From positions 789,947-853,946 of the forward strand of contig JAHLKV010000002.1 in NCBI GenBank assembly GCA_020444475.1: 64,000 nt of DNA. The letters are read 5' to 3'. The notes beneath the pieces were generated by a model that had not been told where the DNA came from, did no database searches, and saw nothing but the letters and a program-made list of their open reading frames with translations. Source of the DNA: a bacterium (lineage in GTDB: Bacteria > Zixibacteria > MSB-5A5 > GN15 > FEB-12). The position numbers and the translations under genes were made by a program. This document shows positions 35,148 through 44,138 of this stretch, piece by piece (within the stretch, counting starts at the first letter, position 1; every line of letters begins with the position of its first letter).

Positions 35148-36404
35148 TCAGTCACCCTCCATCGTACGCGGGGAGAAAAGTGCTATCGTGGTCCCCTCGT
35201 TGGGTACCGAAGAAACCTCCATGCGGCCGCCGATGTACTGCAGACGCTCGCGGATGGAGAAGAGACCGAATGTCGACGAGTCCGGCGAGGCCGACGTGAG
35301 CCGGGCCGGGTCACAGCCGATACCGTCATCGGCAACCGTAATGCCGATCGTATCGCTGGTGTTGCTGACCCTGAGGCGGATCGTATCACATTGAGCGTGC
35401 TTGACTGCATTGGTGAGCAGCTCTTTGGCGGACTTGAACAGCCAGATGGCGACACGATCCGAGACTTTCGGTCCGGAGCCATGCGTGTCGGTAACAATGC
35501 GGATGTCGTGCTGCTTCTCAAACTGCTCGGCCAGCCAGTTGAGGGCCGACTCAAGCCCGAGTTCGTAGAGGACCGGCGGGCTGATTTCGACCGTCAGAGA
35601 GCGGGTGTAGGCGATCGTCTGATCGAGCAGGGTGAGAATCTCATCGAGGTTGGATTCGAAACCGCAGAAGACGGTGTCGCCGCGAAACTGCGAGACACGC
35701 ATCTTTATGAAGGCGAGGGCCTGTCCGAGGTGGTCGTGAACGTCGGTCGCGATCTCCCGCCGCTCCCGCGCCTCGGCGAGCGAGAGCTCCGACGCGAGTT
35801 TGCGAAGCTGCCTCTGGACCTGCTCGATGCGAAGGCGGGCCTTGCGGTGGTCCTCGACTTCGTCGCGAAGCGCCCGGTTGGCCTCTTCGAGCTGCGCGGT
35901 GCGCTGCCGGACCTGGTGTTCCAGTTGGTCGTGAGCGGCCCGCAGTTCGTCTTCGGCGTCCTTGCGCTGGAAATACGACCGGAGCATCTCGGCGAGCGAT
36001 TCGATCAGGTCGCGCTCTTCGGAGAGGAACGGGCCCTCATCGGAGGCCGGTCGAGGCTCGAGATAACAGACTTCGATCGAGCCGCGTTGTCCGGTGCGTG
36101 TGACAAACTGCGACTTCTGCAGGAAGGGTGTCGTTTCAAACGCCGCGGTTGACCAAACGAAGTCGCCGAACCGGATGCGGCCGACCGTAATCTCCGGATA
36201 TTGCCAGGCGGGCGGGATGAGTTCGAGTATGCGGGGGATGATCTCTGCCGGCGGAAGATCATCGCGCTGCAGGACGCGCGCGGTGCGATGCAGCGCCGTC
36301 AACTCCTTAACGCGTTCACCGAGTTTGCGAAGGAGCTCATCCTTGGCCGAGTCGGTTTCGGGCTGGCGGGGCGCCGGAGTGTCTTGTCGATCCAACCTAT
36401 CCAT
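35148..36404 (-). CDS. NarX/DesK-type (HisKA_3) sensor histidine kinase, soluble
   Basis: No membrane helix is visible, so the sensor is cytoplasmic. Residues 30-155 look like a GAF domain (LTALHRTARVLQR...EERDLIESLAEMLRSYF). A long coiled coil (160-230) leads to the phospho-acceptor ERREIATDVHDHLGQALAFIKM and the ATPase domain (ELLTNAVKHAQ, VADDGIGCD, FGLFSIRERLQYIGG). It forms a compact pair with the LuxR-type regulator. The ligand is unknown. Confidence 0.93.
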   Translation of the reverse strand: MDRLDRQDTPAPRQPETDSAKDELLRKLGERVKELTALHRTARVLQRDDLPPAEIIPRILELIPPAWQYPEITVGRIRFGDFVWSTAAFETTPFLQKSQFVTRTGQRGSIEVCYLEPRPASDEGPFLSEERDLIESLAEMLRSYFQRKDAEDELRAAHDQLEHQVRQRTAQLEEANRALRDEVEDHRKARLRIEQVQRQLRKLASELSLAEARERREIATDVHDHLGQALAFIKMRVSQFRGDTVFCGFESNLDEILTLLDQTIAYTRSLTVEISPPVLYELGLESALNWLAEQFEKQHDIRIVTDTHGSGPKVSDRVAIWLFKSAKELLTNAVKHAQCDTIRLRVSNTSDTIGITVADDGIGCDPARLTSASPDSSTFGLFSIRERLQYIGGRMEVSSVPNEGTTIALFSPRTMEGD

Positions 36405-36536
36405 CTGGCAATCAATATACTACCCGATGGATCGGGGAGCAAACAGGGACTCAAAGAGCGATCGGGCGGAAACAATACAATCTTGCGTTTGTTTCTCGGA
36501 CAAGGGGTTGCACTAATACCGAAAAGGAGGCTCACA

Positions 36537-37427
36537 TTGAAAATCGCCGTTACAACACCAACCGGGAATATTGGCAGCAAGCTGGTCGACCACCTTCTTC
36601 AGGATGGCAGTCATGAAGTTATCCTGTTGACCCGAAGCGAAGAGAAGGTTGCCGATGCGGTCAGTCGCGGCGCAGTCGCGAAAGTCGGTGATTTGACCGA
36701 CCAGGCGTACGTCAACGATGCGACGAAAGGCGTCGAGGCGCTTTTCTGGGCGAATCCGGCGTCGTACACGACCGACGATTTCGAAGGCCATCAGCGCAAG
36801 CTCGGCGAGATCGCCGTCAATGCGATAAAAACCAACAAGATCGGCGCCGCGGTGTTTGTGTCGAGTCTCGGCGCGCAGCTCGGCACGGGTGTTGGTCCGA
36901 TCAACGGATTCAAGGATGTCGAGAAGATGTTCCGGGAGAGCGGCGCCTCGGTGACGATCCTTCGCCCGACTTTCTTCATGGAGAACTTCATGATGAGCCT
37001 GCAGGAGATCGCACAGGAAGGGAGCGTCTATCTGCCGATCCGCAGCGAAGCGAGCGTCCCGATGATCGCGACTTCGGATATCGCCACGGTTGCTTATAAC
37101 GTCCTGACCCGACCGGCTCAGGGAGTTCGGGTGATGCCGCTGCATGGACCGAAGGACTACACGTTTGGTGAAGCGGCCGAGACGATCGGCAGGGCGCTGG
37201 GCAAAGAGGTGAAGCTGGTGACGGTGGAGCCGGAGCAGACGAAATCTGCGATGCAGCAGTTCGGCATATCGGCGCACGCCGCCGATGTCATGATTGAGCT
37301 GTACGATGCCATGGACAAAGGTCGCGTGGTGGGTGAAAAGCCGCGCAGCGCGGAGACGACCACGCCGACGACGCTCGATCAGTGGGCGAAAGAGGTCATG
37401 GCGCCGGTTCTGAAGCAGGGATCATAG
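36537..37427 (+). CDS. NmrA-like NAD(P)-binding protein
   Basis: A TTG start is supported by AAGGAGG six bases before it and by the protein sequence, which begins at the Rossmann strand LKIAVTTPTGNIGSKLVDHLL; the longer ORF runs antisense through the kinase gene. 296 residues. The motif is TPTGNIG near the N-terminus, then VGDLTD and VFVSSLGAQLG. The family covers redox-sensing regulators and quinone or NADPH reductases without a strict catalytic triad. A peroxiredoxin gene follows 68 bases later. Confidence 0.88.
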   Translation: MKIAVTTPTGNIGSKLVDHLLQDGSHEVILLTRSEEKVADAVSRGAVAKVGDLTDQAYVNDATKGVEALFWANPASYTTDDFEGHQRKLGEIAVNAIKTNKIGAAVFVSSLGAQLGTGVGPINGFKDVEKMFRESGASVTILRPTFFMENFMMSLQEIAQEGSVYLPIRSEASVPMIATSDIATVAYNVLTRPAQGVRVMPLHGPKDYTFGEAAETIGRALGKEVKLVTVEPEQTKSAMQQFGISAHAADVMIELYDAMDKGRVVGEKPRSAETTTPTTLDQWAKEVMAPVLKQGS

Positions 37428-37495
37428 TACCCGGATTAACTCAGGAAGTGAACCCCCGTCGATCGGACGGACGGGTTTCGGGAAAGGACAACCTT

Positions 37496-38296
37496 ATGGT
37501 CGGCAGACAATCTGTTCGTGCCGTCACATTTGCCGCGGCGACACTCGCCGCAGTAACGAGCTTCGCATTGCTGGCGTCGTGCGGTGGTGACACCCGCGAT
37601 TCAGAAACGAGCGATGCTGATATGCGGCAGCCGCAGGCGGTGAGTAACAGTCTGCAGGCGCAGCTTGATGAGCGGAAAGCGCAGTTTACGGAGAATGCGC
37701 CGCCCGAAATGATAAATGCGTTCGAGCAGGGCGTAGTGGATGTGGCCGAATCGGGCGTGCTGGAAACAGCCCTTCGCGAGGGAGACATGGCGCCGATGTT
37801 CTCGCTTCCGGGCGCGCTCGGCGACACGGTAGCGCTCGCGGACCTGACAGCCGAGGGTCCGGTGGTGCTAATCTGGTATCGCGGCGGCTGGTGTCCGTAC
37901 TGCAATTTGCAGTTAAGCGCCATGCAGGAGGTGCTGCCGCAGATCAAACAGCGGGGCGCGTCGCTGGTGGCGATCAGTCCGCAGGTGCCGGACAGCTCGC
38001 TGAGTACGAAAGAGAAGTCGTCGCTTCAGTTCACCGTCCTGTCGGATCGGGGCAACGCTGTGGCGCGGCAGTTTGGGATTGTCTACAAGCTACCCGAAGG
38101 TGTGAAAGAACAATTCGAGGGACGGCTTGATATCCCGGCGTACGACGGAGACGATTCCTGGGAGCTGCCCCTGGCCGCGACATACATCGTTGGCGCCGAT
38201 GGCGTGATCAGGTATGCCTTTGTCGATCCGGACTATCGCAAGCGTGCAGAACCCGCAGAGATTCTCGGGGAACTCGACAAGCTCCACACGATGTAA
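37496..38296 (+). CDS. Lipoprotein peroxiredoxin (AhpC/TSA family)
   Basis: Start at MVGRQSVRAV after GGAAAGGAC. The signal ends in a lipobox (FALLASC), so the enzyme should be anchored in the envelope. A helical spacer (60-125) precedes the thioredoxin fold: GDMAPMFSLPGALGDTV, then VLIWYRGGWCPYCNLQL with the peroxidatic cysteine in a CPYC motif, and ISPQVPDSS. It should reduce peroxides outside the cytoplasm; its reductant is not evident. It follows an NmrA-like gene and is closed by a strong terminator. Confidence 0.92.
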   Translation: MVGRQSVRAVTFAAATLAAVTSFALLASCGGDTRDSETSDADMRQPQAVSNSLQAQLDERKAQFTENAPPEMINAFEQGVVDVAESGVLETALREGDMAPMFSLPGALGDTVALADLTAEGPVVLIWYRGGWCPYCNLQLSAMQEVLPQIKQRGASLVAISPQVPDSSLSTKEKSSLQFTVLSDRGNAVARQFGIVYKLPEGVKEQFEGRLDIPAYDGDDSWELPLAATYIVGADGVIRYAFVDPDYRKRAEPAEILGELDKLHTM

Positions 38297-38323
38297 GCCC
38301 GGAGACATTGAAAGACACTCGAA

Positions 38324-38361
38324 CGGCGCGGATATGGCGAACCATACCGCGCCGTCCTTTT
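38324..38361 (+). terminator. Terminator after the peroxiredoxin gene
   Basis: CGGCGCGG-A-TATGG pairs with CCATA-CCGCGCCG around a CGAA loop, followed by TCCTTTT. The ATG of a longer GDPD reading frame lies inside this hairpin, which argues against that start. Confidence 0.88.
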
Positions 38362-38417
38362 GGAATCGACCGTCGGTATTGCTGGCGGTCAATCTGGTCT
38401 CCCGGTATCTTGCGTGC

Positions 38418-39155
38418 ATGATTTCATTTCACTCGCTGCAACAACAGACACCGCCGCTCGTCATCGCCCATCGGGGCGCCTCGGAGCAGGCCCATGAAAA
38501 CACGCGCGAGGCGTTCGAGCTGGCGATTGCAATGGAAGCCGATGCGATCGAGTGTGATATTCGCCGCACGGCGTGCGGTGAGTTGATCGTGCATCATGAC
38601 CCGGCTGTTCTCGGATTCACGAGACCGATCGCACTGCTCGATCTTGCCGAAGTCAGACGGCAGGCCACAAGCGCCGGATATTCGATCATGACACTGGCAG
38701 AGACCGTAGAGCTTTGTGCGGGAAGGATAGCGATGGATGTCGAGTTGAAAGAGCCGGGTTATGAAGAGCGGGTGGTCGCCGCAGTGAGAGAGCGGTTTTC
38801 ATCCGACACCGTCCTGTTCAAGTCGTTTCACGATCGATCGGTGGCGAGACTCCACAGAATCGATCCGGCGCTTCACGCCGGGTTACTCATCGGGGCGCCA
38901 CGCACGGTCGCCCTGCGCAGTCGACCGAAAGACATTTCGCTGGAGAGGCGCCTGACGCAGTGCGGGGCGACATTTGTGGCGCCGCACTGGGCGCGACTTC
39001 GATTCGGATTCGTCCGCAAGATGAACGCGATGGGGCTGCCGATCATCGTCTGGACCGTCGATCGACCGGCGATGGCGCGATTGCTTGCCAGGAAGCATGT
39101 GGCCGGGATCGTGACGAACGTCCCCGACAGAATTCTCCCGGTAGTGAGTTCATGA
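38418..39155 (+). CDS. Glycerophosphodiester phosphodiesterase
   Basis: The product of 245 residues has the GDPD TIM-barrel signature: VIAHRGASEQAHENTREAFELAIAMEADAIECDIRRTACGELIVHHDP, containing the catalytic HRG...ExT and the ExDxxxTxDxxxVxxHD metal and acid sites. It should hydrolyse glycerophosphodiesters to glycerol-3-phosphate and an alcohol. The end VDRPAMARLLARKHVAGIVTNVPD is typical. The start (MISFHSL) is chosen because an earlier ATG lies inside a terminator; there is no clear RBS. Confidence 0.93.
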   Translation: MISFHSLQQQTPPLVIAHRGASEQAHENTREAFELAIAMEADAIECDIRRTACGELIVHHDPAVLGFTRPIALLDLAEVRRQATSAGYSIMTLAETVELCAGRIAMDVELKEPGYEERVVAAVRERFSSDTVLFKSFHDRSVARLHRIDPALHAGLLIGAPRTVALRSRPKDISLERRLTQCGATFVAPHWARLRFGFVRKMNAMGLPIIVWTVDRPAMARLLARKHVAGIVTNVPDRILPVVSS

Positions 39156-39252
39156 GCTGGCGGCATGTACCGTTGTGTTCGCGTGCGGTTCTCGGTATAC
39201 TGACTCCCGTCTGACAATCCCAATCACTCACCTGTAACTTCAGGAGGCTGAC

Positions 39253-39666
39253 ATGCGCCAGCTTGTTCTGCTCGTTTGCGTGTTTGCACTGAGTTTCTTC
39301 GCGGTCGAGTCCGTCTCGGCCCAGGCCGGTTTGATCCCATCGTGGGAGGACAGATCGAAGCGATTCGGTTTCTATCCGATTTCGAACGAGGTCTCTTTTT
39401 TCGCCAATGTTGACGATTCCGGTGACAACCGCGGTCACACGCTCCAACTCGTGCTGATAAATTCTTTCAAAATCCTGACCAGCTTCACGTTCGAGTTTAC
39501 GGCCGACTACAACTACGATATGACACCCGGGTTGGACAACGATCACTATGTTGAGTTGTCTCTTGTCAAACAAGTGACACCATTTGTCGCGGTGAATTAC
39601 CAGCGTGTGACTTCCACATTCGAGCCGGAGCCGATCAATCAGATGGGTGTGCGGTTCGTCTTCTGA
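39253..39666 (+). CDS. Exported strand-rich hypothetical protein
   Basis: RBS AGGAGG precedes an ATG with a signal peptide (cut after SVSAQ). The mature 113 residues alternate in strands (HTLQLVLINSFKILTSFTFEFTADYNYDM, HYVELSLVKQVTPFVAVNYQRV, QMGVRFVF) and end in phenylalanine, as outer-membrane barrels often do. Function unknown. Confidence 0.75.
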   Translation: MRQLVLLVCVFALSFFAVESVSAQAGLIPSWEDRSKRFGFYPISNEVSFFANVDDSGDNRGHTLQLVLINSFKILTSFTFEFTADYNYDMTPGLDNDHYVELSLVKQVTPFVAVNYQRVTSTFEPEPINQMGVRFVF

Positions 39667-39930
39667 ATCCGTGATGCACCGCATGTTATTGCAGGAAAGG
39701 GCGTTATGGCCTCGGTCGAGTTTTCGCCCGGTGGCGTGTCCGGCGGCAGCACTCAGATGTGTCTGCGAGAAACGCCCACCGCACGCGGCCTGCGAGCGCT
39801 TGTCCATGGTCTGTTTAATGTTTGCGCAGGCATTGGGGGCGGCATGTGCAGCTGGCGGGCAGATCCGCATCGCTTCAGCCTCAAGGGTGTGGCGGGGAGC
39901 GCGCCGGACGTCTGGCGATACGTGACACAG
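39667..39930. other. Gene-free interval
   Basis: A 77-residue frame at 39706 has no RBS or recognisable content, and I see no hairpin or repeat of note before the promoter at 39931. Confidence 0.5.
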
Positions 39931-39959
39931 TTGACCTGAGTCTTTCACACGCCTATACT
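39931..39959 (+). promoter_or_regulatory. Promoter of the PAS-LuxR gene
   Basis: TTGACC (39931-39936) and TATACT (39954-39959) are exactly 17 bases apart, about 90 bases before the start codon. Confidence 0.7.
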
Positions 39960-40051
39960 GGTGTAGCAGTTAGTCAGTAATAACGCCGCGGGATGTTGTC
40001 ACCGTAGCCGTCCTCGGGCGACGGTTTTCGTGGCGAGGGAGGCATCTGCCC

Positions 40052-41365
40052 ATGTGTTCCGAACGTCGGAAGCCGGGGAACGGTCATCGGCCTGAAACCG
40101 CCGACGAATACCGTCGTCGCGAGGGAGAGGTACGATTCCGCCTGATGGCGGAGAAAGCCATCGACATGATGTCGCATCACACTGCCGATGGCACATATCT
40201 TTATGTCTCACCGGCCGGGAAACTGCTGCTGGGGTGGGAGCCGGAAGAGATGATCGGCGTAAACGCCTACGAGTTCATCCACCCTGATGACCACAAGTTC
40301 GTTCGCACCAGCCACGATACTATTCTCACCAAACCTACGGTGAACACTGTGCAGTATCGCATTCGCCGCAAGGACCGAACATACATCTGGTTTGAGACAA
40401 ACTCGACGGTGATTCGCGATGAAGCGAGCGGAGAGATCAGCGAGATCGTCGCCGTCTCCAGAGACATCACCCGCCGCAAGCAGTATGAACAGGCCCTGCA
40501 GGACAGCGAGACTCGTCTGAAGGCAGCACAGGCACTCGGCAAGCTCGGCAACTGGGAGTTGAACGTTAAGGACAACACCATGATCTGGTCCGACGAGGTG
40601 TACCATCTCTTCGAGCGGTCGAAAAATGGTGGACAACCATCGTTTGAAGAGTCGCTGAAGCTGCTGCATCCCGACGATGCCGTTCTGTTACAGAGACGGC
40701 TGCGGGAAGCGGTCGAGTCGGGTCGGGAGAGTCAGCTCGATGTACGGGTGGTGTTGCCGTCAGGGCAAACCAAGAATTTCTCCGGCATGATTCGGGCTGT
40801 GAAAGACGACGACGGAAAGGTCGTTCGTCTGTTCGGGACCGTGCAGGATATCACCGATCGGAAGCGTGTGGAGCAGGCTCTGGCCGATGCTAACCGGGCG
40901 CTGAAAGAAGATCAGGAGGCTCTCCAGCGCAAGAACACCGCCCTTCGCGAAGTTCTTGACCAGATCGAGTCGGAACGTCAGGTTGTCGCCGAGCAGATCA
41001 GTACCAACGTCGAGCGCATGGTGATGCCTCTTCTGACTCAATTGGAGAACCGGGTGGGGGCGACAAACGGTGACTTGATCGATCTGGTCAGGGATGCTCT
41101 TCGCGAGCTGACGTCGCCGTTCATGCAGCGTTTGCAGGGGTTGGCGATGTCGCTATCGCCGCGTGAGATGGAGATCTGCCAGATGATCAAGAACGGTTTG
41201 TCGTCGAAAGATATCGCCGCCACACTGAGCACCTCGGAGGGTACGGTTCGGAATCAGCGCAAAAGCATCCGCCGCAAGCTGGGAATCGACAGTGAGCAGA
41301 TCAATCTTCGCCTTTATCTGCAGACGTTGGAGGAGATGACCGGGAAGCGCCCCCGCTCGCGTTAG
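40052..41365 (+). CDS. PAS-domain LuxR-type transcriptional regulator
   Basis: 437 residues. Two PAS domains come first: residues 25-145 (FRLMAEKAIDMMSHHTADGTYLYVSPAGKLLLGWEPEEMIG...VAVSRDITRRKQ) and 150-270 (AAQALGKLGNWELNVKDNTMIWSDEVYHLF...GTVQDITDRKR). A coiled coil (270-320) leads to a C-terminal helix-turn-helix: LSPREMEICQMIKNGLSSKDIAATLSTSEGTVRNQRKSIRRKLGI. No receiver or kinase domain is present, so it probably senses a ligand or redox state directly. Target genes are unknown. Confidence 0.9.
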   Translation: MCSERRKPGNGHRPETADEYRRREGEVRFRLMAEKAIDMMSHHTADGTYLYVSPAGKLLLGWEPEEMIGVNAYEFIHPDDHKFVRTSHDTILTKPTVNTVQYRIRRKDRTYIWFETNSTVIRDEASGEISEIVAVSRDITRRKQYEQALQDSETRLKAAQALGKLGNWELNVKDNTMIWSDEVYHLFERSKNGGQPSFEESLKLLHPDDAVLLQRRLREAVESGRESQLDVRVVLPSGQTKNFSGMIRAVKDDDGKVVRLFGTVQDITDRKRVEQALADANRALKEDQEALQRKNTALREVLDQIESERQVVAEQISTNVERMVMPLLTQLENRVGATNGDLIDLVRDALRELTSPFMQRLQGLAMSLSPREMEICQMIKNGLSSKDIAATLSTSEGTVRNQRKSIRRKLGIDSEQINLRLYLQTLEEMTGKRPRSR

Positions 41366-41726
41366 CCACGCCGTCGCGATTATCCTCCTGTCGAAATATG
41401 GTGTTATTGCTCTACGAACATCTATTCCGTATATCCCAACCGTATCTCATCGTCGTCTCTTGCAAAATGGCTCAAGCCGGTCGATCTTCGATCTTAGAGT
41501 TCGCGACGCCGTGCCCGCTCACGCACTCACGCTCACATCTTCGCGCGGCGTCAGCATTCGGCAGAGACAACCTGTCGACATGCCGCCCGGCGACTCTGCG
41601 TCGAGCGAACGGACACCAGGAGCGCGACAGGTTTGCCCCGTTCCCGACTTGACTGAGGGCGCGACAACCACTACGGCCCTGCCCCCCGGCCAGGCCGACC
41701 GGATCAGACATCATTCAGTCTCTTCG
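41366..41726. other. Gene-free interval before a terminator-like hairpin
   Basis: ORFs here (41398, 41460) lack RBS, composition and any family likeness. I see no promoter or repeat that stands out. Confidence 0.5.
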
Positions 41727-41759
41727 AGGCGGGATCCACCAGGTCCCGCCTTCTTTATT
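41727..41759 (+). terminator. Rho-independent terminator
   Basis: AGGCGGGA/TCCCGCCT forms an 8-bp stem followed by TCTTTATT. It lies far downstream of the PAS-LuxR gene and could end a transcript from the preceding interval. Confidence 0.7.
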
Positions 41760-41887
41760 CCGATCGGAAGTATCACAAGAAAGTAACATCTCAGTCTACT
41801 GCCGTTTTTCGCACATCTGTGACGGAACCAGTCGGTCTCTCTGGCGTTGAACCTGTGCACATAAAAGCGTGCAGGGAGTTGAACGGA

Positions 41888-42490
41888 ATGAGAAACCTGA
41901 AGATATCCAATGGATTGCCGGTCGCTGCCATCGTTTCGCTGATTGCGGTGGTCGTGCTGGCGGGAACATTTACCGGCCTTTCATCGTCTACCAGTTACGA
42001 AGCCGGTGACAACGAGGGGGGGCAGTCGGGGGCGCTGTTCGCCGCCGAGACAGGAGACTCGACGATGAGTGATAAGATTGAGAAGACCGACGCCGAGTGG
42101 AAAGAGATACTGACCCCGGAGCAGTATCATGTCCTTCGCGAAAAAGGCACCGAACGCGCCTTCACCGGGGTGTTCGACGACTTGTTCGAGGACGGGGTCT
42201 ATCGCTGCGCCGCCTGCAAAGCGGAGCTGTTTACGTCGAACACGAAATACAACTCGGGCTGCGGCTGGCCGGCGTTTTTTGATGCTGCCGCCGACGGTGC
42301 AATCGAAACGCGCGAGGATACCTCGTTTGGTATGAGCCGCACCGAAATCGTCTGTGCGAAGTGCGGCGGACATTTGGGGCACGTGTTTACCGACGGTCCT
42401 GCCCCCACCGGCCTTCGCTATTGCGTGAACTCAGCCTCCCTGGATTTCGACAGCACCGGCGATGAGAGCTCGACCGAGACGAACAAGTAG
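41888..42490 (+). CDS. msrB: Peptide-methionine (R)-S-oxide reductase MsrB, membrane-anchored or exported
   Basis: An N-terminal hydrophobic segment ([22 protein letters not shown]) anchors or exports an MsrB domain of about 125 residues. Signatures: [15 protein letters not shown], two zinc-binding pairs (CAAC and CAKC), [32 protein letters not shown] with the catalytic cysteine in RYCVNS. It repairs methionine-R-sulfoxide, here probably in envelope proteins. Start chosen at MRNLKIS; the upstream frame is open but adds nothing. Followed by a terminator. Confidence 0.93.
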   Translation: MRNLKISNGLPVAAIVSLIAVVVLAGTFTGLSSSTSYEAGDNEGGQSGALFAAETGDSTMSDKIEKTDAEWKEILTPEQYHVLREKGTERAFTGVFDDLFEDGVYRCAACKAELFTSNTKYNSGCGWPAFFDAAADGAIETREDTSFGMSRTEIVCAKCGGHLGHVFTDGPAPTGLRYCVNSASLDFDSTGDESSTETNK

Positions 42491-42560
42491 CGCCCACACC
42501 CTGTGCCGGCACGGGCATCTGCAGGAAGGGATGTCCCGGCGCAGTTTACTATAGAGAGAA

Positions 42561-42591
42561 GGCGGGTCCCTGGAGGGCCCGCCTTATTTTT
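42561..42591 (+). terminator. Terminator after msrB
   Basis: GGCGGGTCCC and GGGCCCGCC form a stem with a TGGA loop, followed by TTATTTTTG. Confidence 0.85.
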
Positions 42592-42608
42592 GTCTGCGTG
42601 GGGAGCCG

Positions 42609-42830
42609 CTAGCCCGGTTTCTCCCACTCGGCGGCCTGGTCGGGTTTCATCACCTCAAATACGGTTTCGCCGGTAGCCAGCATTTTGTTGACGTAGGGTC
42701 GGCAGCGTTGGCAGTTGTGGCCGAACTCGACGTACCGCTGCAGCTCTTCGAATGTACGCGCACCGTTCTTGCGGGCGATCTTCTTGAGCGCCGTAAACCG
42801 TTGACCGAAACACACACACCGGGTGACCAT
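42609..42830 (-). CDS. BFD-like [2Fe-2S] protein
   Basis: The 73 residues fit the bacterioferritin-associated ferredoxin fold, with four cysteines in two pairs: TRCVCFGQRF at the N-terminus and HNCQRCRPYV in the middle (CxC...CxxC). Such domains carry electrons, for example to release iron from bacterioferritin, or occur as parts of larger enzymes. It lies 35 bases after the membrane-protein gene on the same strand. Confidence 0.88.
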   Translation of the reverse strand: MVTRCVCFGQRFTALKKIARKNGARTFEELQRYVEFGHNCQRCRPYVNKMLATGETVFEVMKPDQAAEWEKPG

Positions 42831-42865
42831 CAGCCGTTCCGCATCTTCATCATCTCGGCTGCCGT

Positions 42866-43417
42866 TCAGCGAGAGACCGAGGCGATCTCTTCCTGGGTAA
42901 GCTGGCGAAACGAGGTACGGTAGCCGTAGTATGCAGCGAAGGCGTACATCAGCAGGTCGAAGAAGCTGAACAGTTCGACCATGATCTGCCAGGCCATGTC
43001 GGGCGTGAGCTGGCTGATGACCTCCATGATCCCCATGCCGTTCTGATCTGCAATCAACACACAGCCGGTGAGCAGATTGCCGAACGCACAGCCGAGCAGG
43101 GAGAGCAGACCGCCGATTATGCCGAACGACTGGTCCACACCCTTGCCCATGTAGCGGACAGTGATGCCGACGACGAAACCGATACCGATCGCGATGAGGC
43201 CGATCTGGTAGCCGGTGAAGTAGGTAATGGCCGCCCAGACAATCGCTCCGACCAGAGCGGCGACCAGGCCGCCAAAGACCGCCAGCGAGAGATTCTGGTT
43301 GTCTCTAATCTGATTCATCAGCATCTCAAGACGCATCTGATCTACCTGCCTGGTGCCGGGCGGACCGGGCTGATTGGGCAGGTTTGGTTGATTTGGTATG
43401 TTGGGCGGTTGATTCAT
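42866..43417 (-). CDS. Hypothetical membrane protein with Pro/Asn-rich N-terminus
   Basis: The first 25 residues are MNQPPNIPNQPNLPNQPGPP, a flexible leader. Three hydrophobic segments follow (LSLAVFGGLVAALVGAIVWAAITYF, IGLIAIGIGFVVGITVRYMG, FGIIGGLLSLLGCAFGNLLTGCVLIA), then a helical C-terminus ending YGYRTSFRQLTQEEIASV. The layout is seen in bacterial proteins of unknown function. Possibly in one operon with the BFD-like gene. Confidence 0.75.
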   Translation of the reverse strand: MNQPPNIPNQPNLPNQPGPPGTRQVDQMRLEMLMNQIRDNQNLSLAVFGGLVAALVGAIVWAAITYFTGYQIGLIAIGIGFVVGITVRYMGKGVDQSFGIIGGLLSLLGCAFGNLLTGCVLIADQNGMGIMEVISQLTPDMAWQIMVELFSFFDLLMYAFAAYYGYRTSFRQLTQEEIASVSR

Positions 43418-43441
43418 CGGTTACTCCCCGGTTACTGTACG

Positions 43442-43471
43442 CGTCACCCTTCGACTCCGCTCAGGGTGACG
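43442..43471. repeat. CGTCACCCT/AGGGTGACG palindrome
   Basis: A 9-bp stem around TCGACTCCGCTC. It is the same loop as the repeat at 24020-24045 and lies between two minus-strand genes. Confidence 0.75.
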
Positions 43472-43497
43472 TGTCTGGGTTCTCGCGGCTCACGTGG

Positions 43498-43995
43498 TTA
43501 CTCCGGCTCCGAGCCCTGCAACAGGCGTCGAATGTACTCAGTTTCTCGTAGACAGCTTCGATAGTCAAGATAATGCATCCCGGCCAGAACGGCCGCAAAC
43601 ATTAACATCCAGAACCAGCCGGAAAGCGGCATCGATTCAGCGCCAAGCAGCATGATGATCAGGAAAGTCAGCCAGAGGCTCCAGAAGCCGAACCGGATGT
43701 TGGTCGTCCGGGGATGCATGGCGGCCTGGACATGGACCCGCACACCGCCGACCGAGACCGGCAGGGTCGTCACACTGCCGACCATTTCCACCCACCCGTA
43801 GTAGGACGGGTTGACGCGATTGACGAGATGGAACGACTCATGGGACAACTCGCCGTCGTACTGCGCTTTCGCAGCCTGAAGTGGTGATGTATCGACCGTC
43901 CCTTCCTGCCGGGTGACTTCACCCAGCTTCCGGTGGACTTCGATTGGTCCCATCGGCGATGTAAACGTGACCTGACTGCCCGGCAAGAGGCGCAT
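43498..43995 (-). CDS. Hypothetical membrane-associated protein
   Basis: 165 residues: a soluble N-terminal half with strands (SQVTFTSPMGPIEVHRKLGEV) and two closely spaced membrane segments (RFGFWSLWLTFLIIMLLGAES and GWFWMLMFAAVLAGMHYLDY), then a short charged tail. No family recognised. The start ATG has no strong RBS. Confidence 0.6.
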   Translation of the reverse strand: MRLLPGSQVTFTSPMGPIEVHRKLGEVTRQEGTVDTSPLQAAKAQYDGELSHESFHLVNRVNPSYYGWVEMVGSVTTLPVSVGGVRVHVQAAMHPRTTNIRFGFWSLWLTFLIIMLLGAESMPLSGWFWMLMFAAVLAGMHYLDYRSCLRETEYIRRLLQGSEPE

Positions 43996-44138
43996 GGCAA
44001 CTGACTCCCTGTTACCGTCAAGGTTGTGATTTCAGAACGACCGGTCAACGGTGAACTTGTCGACGCAGCCCCGGCTTCGCTTGACACCGGGCACCGTATC
44101 GGCGTTTCTTTGTGTAACCGAGTTTCAGCGGAGAAGTT

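Noticed and set aside
39706-39939. 77-residue ORF before the PAS-LuxR gene
   Set aside because: No RBS, no recognisable motif, and it overlaps the promoter of the next gene.
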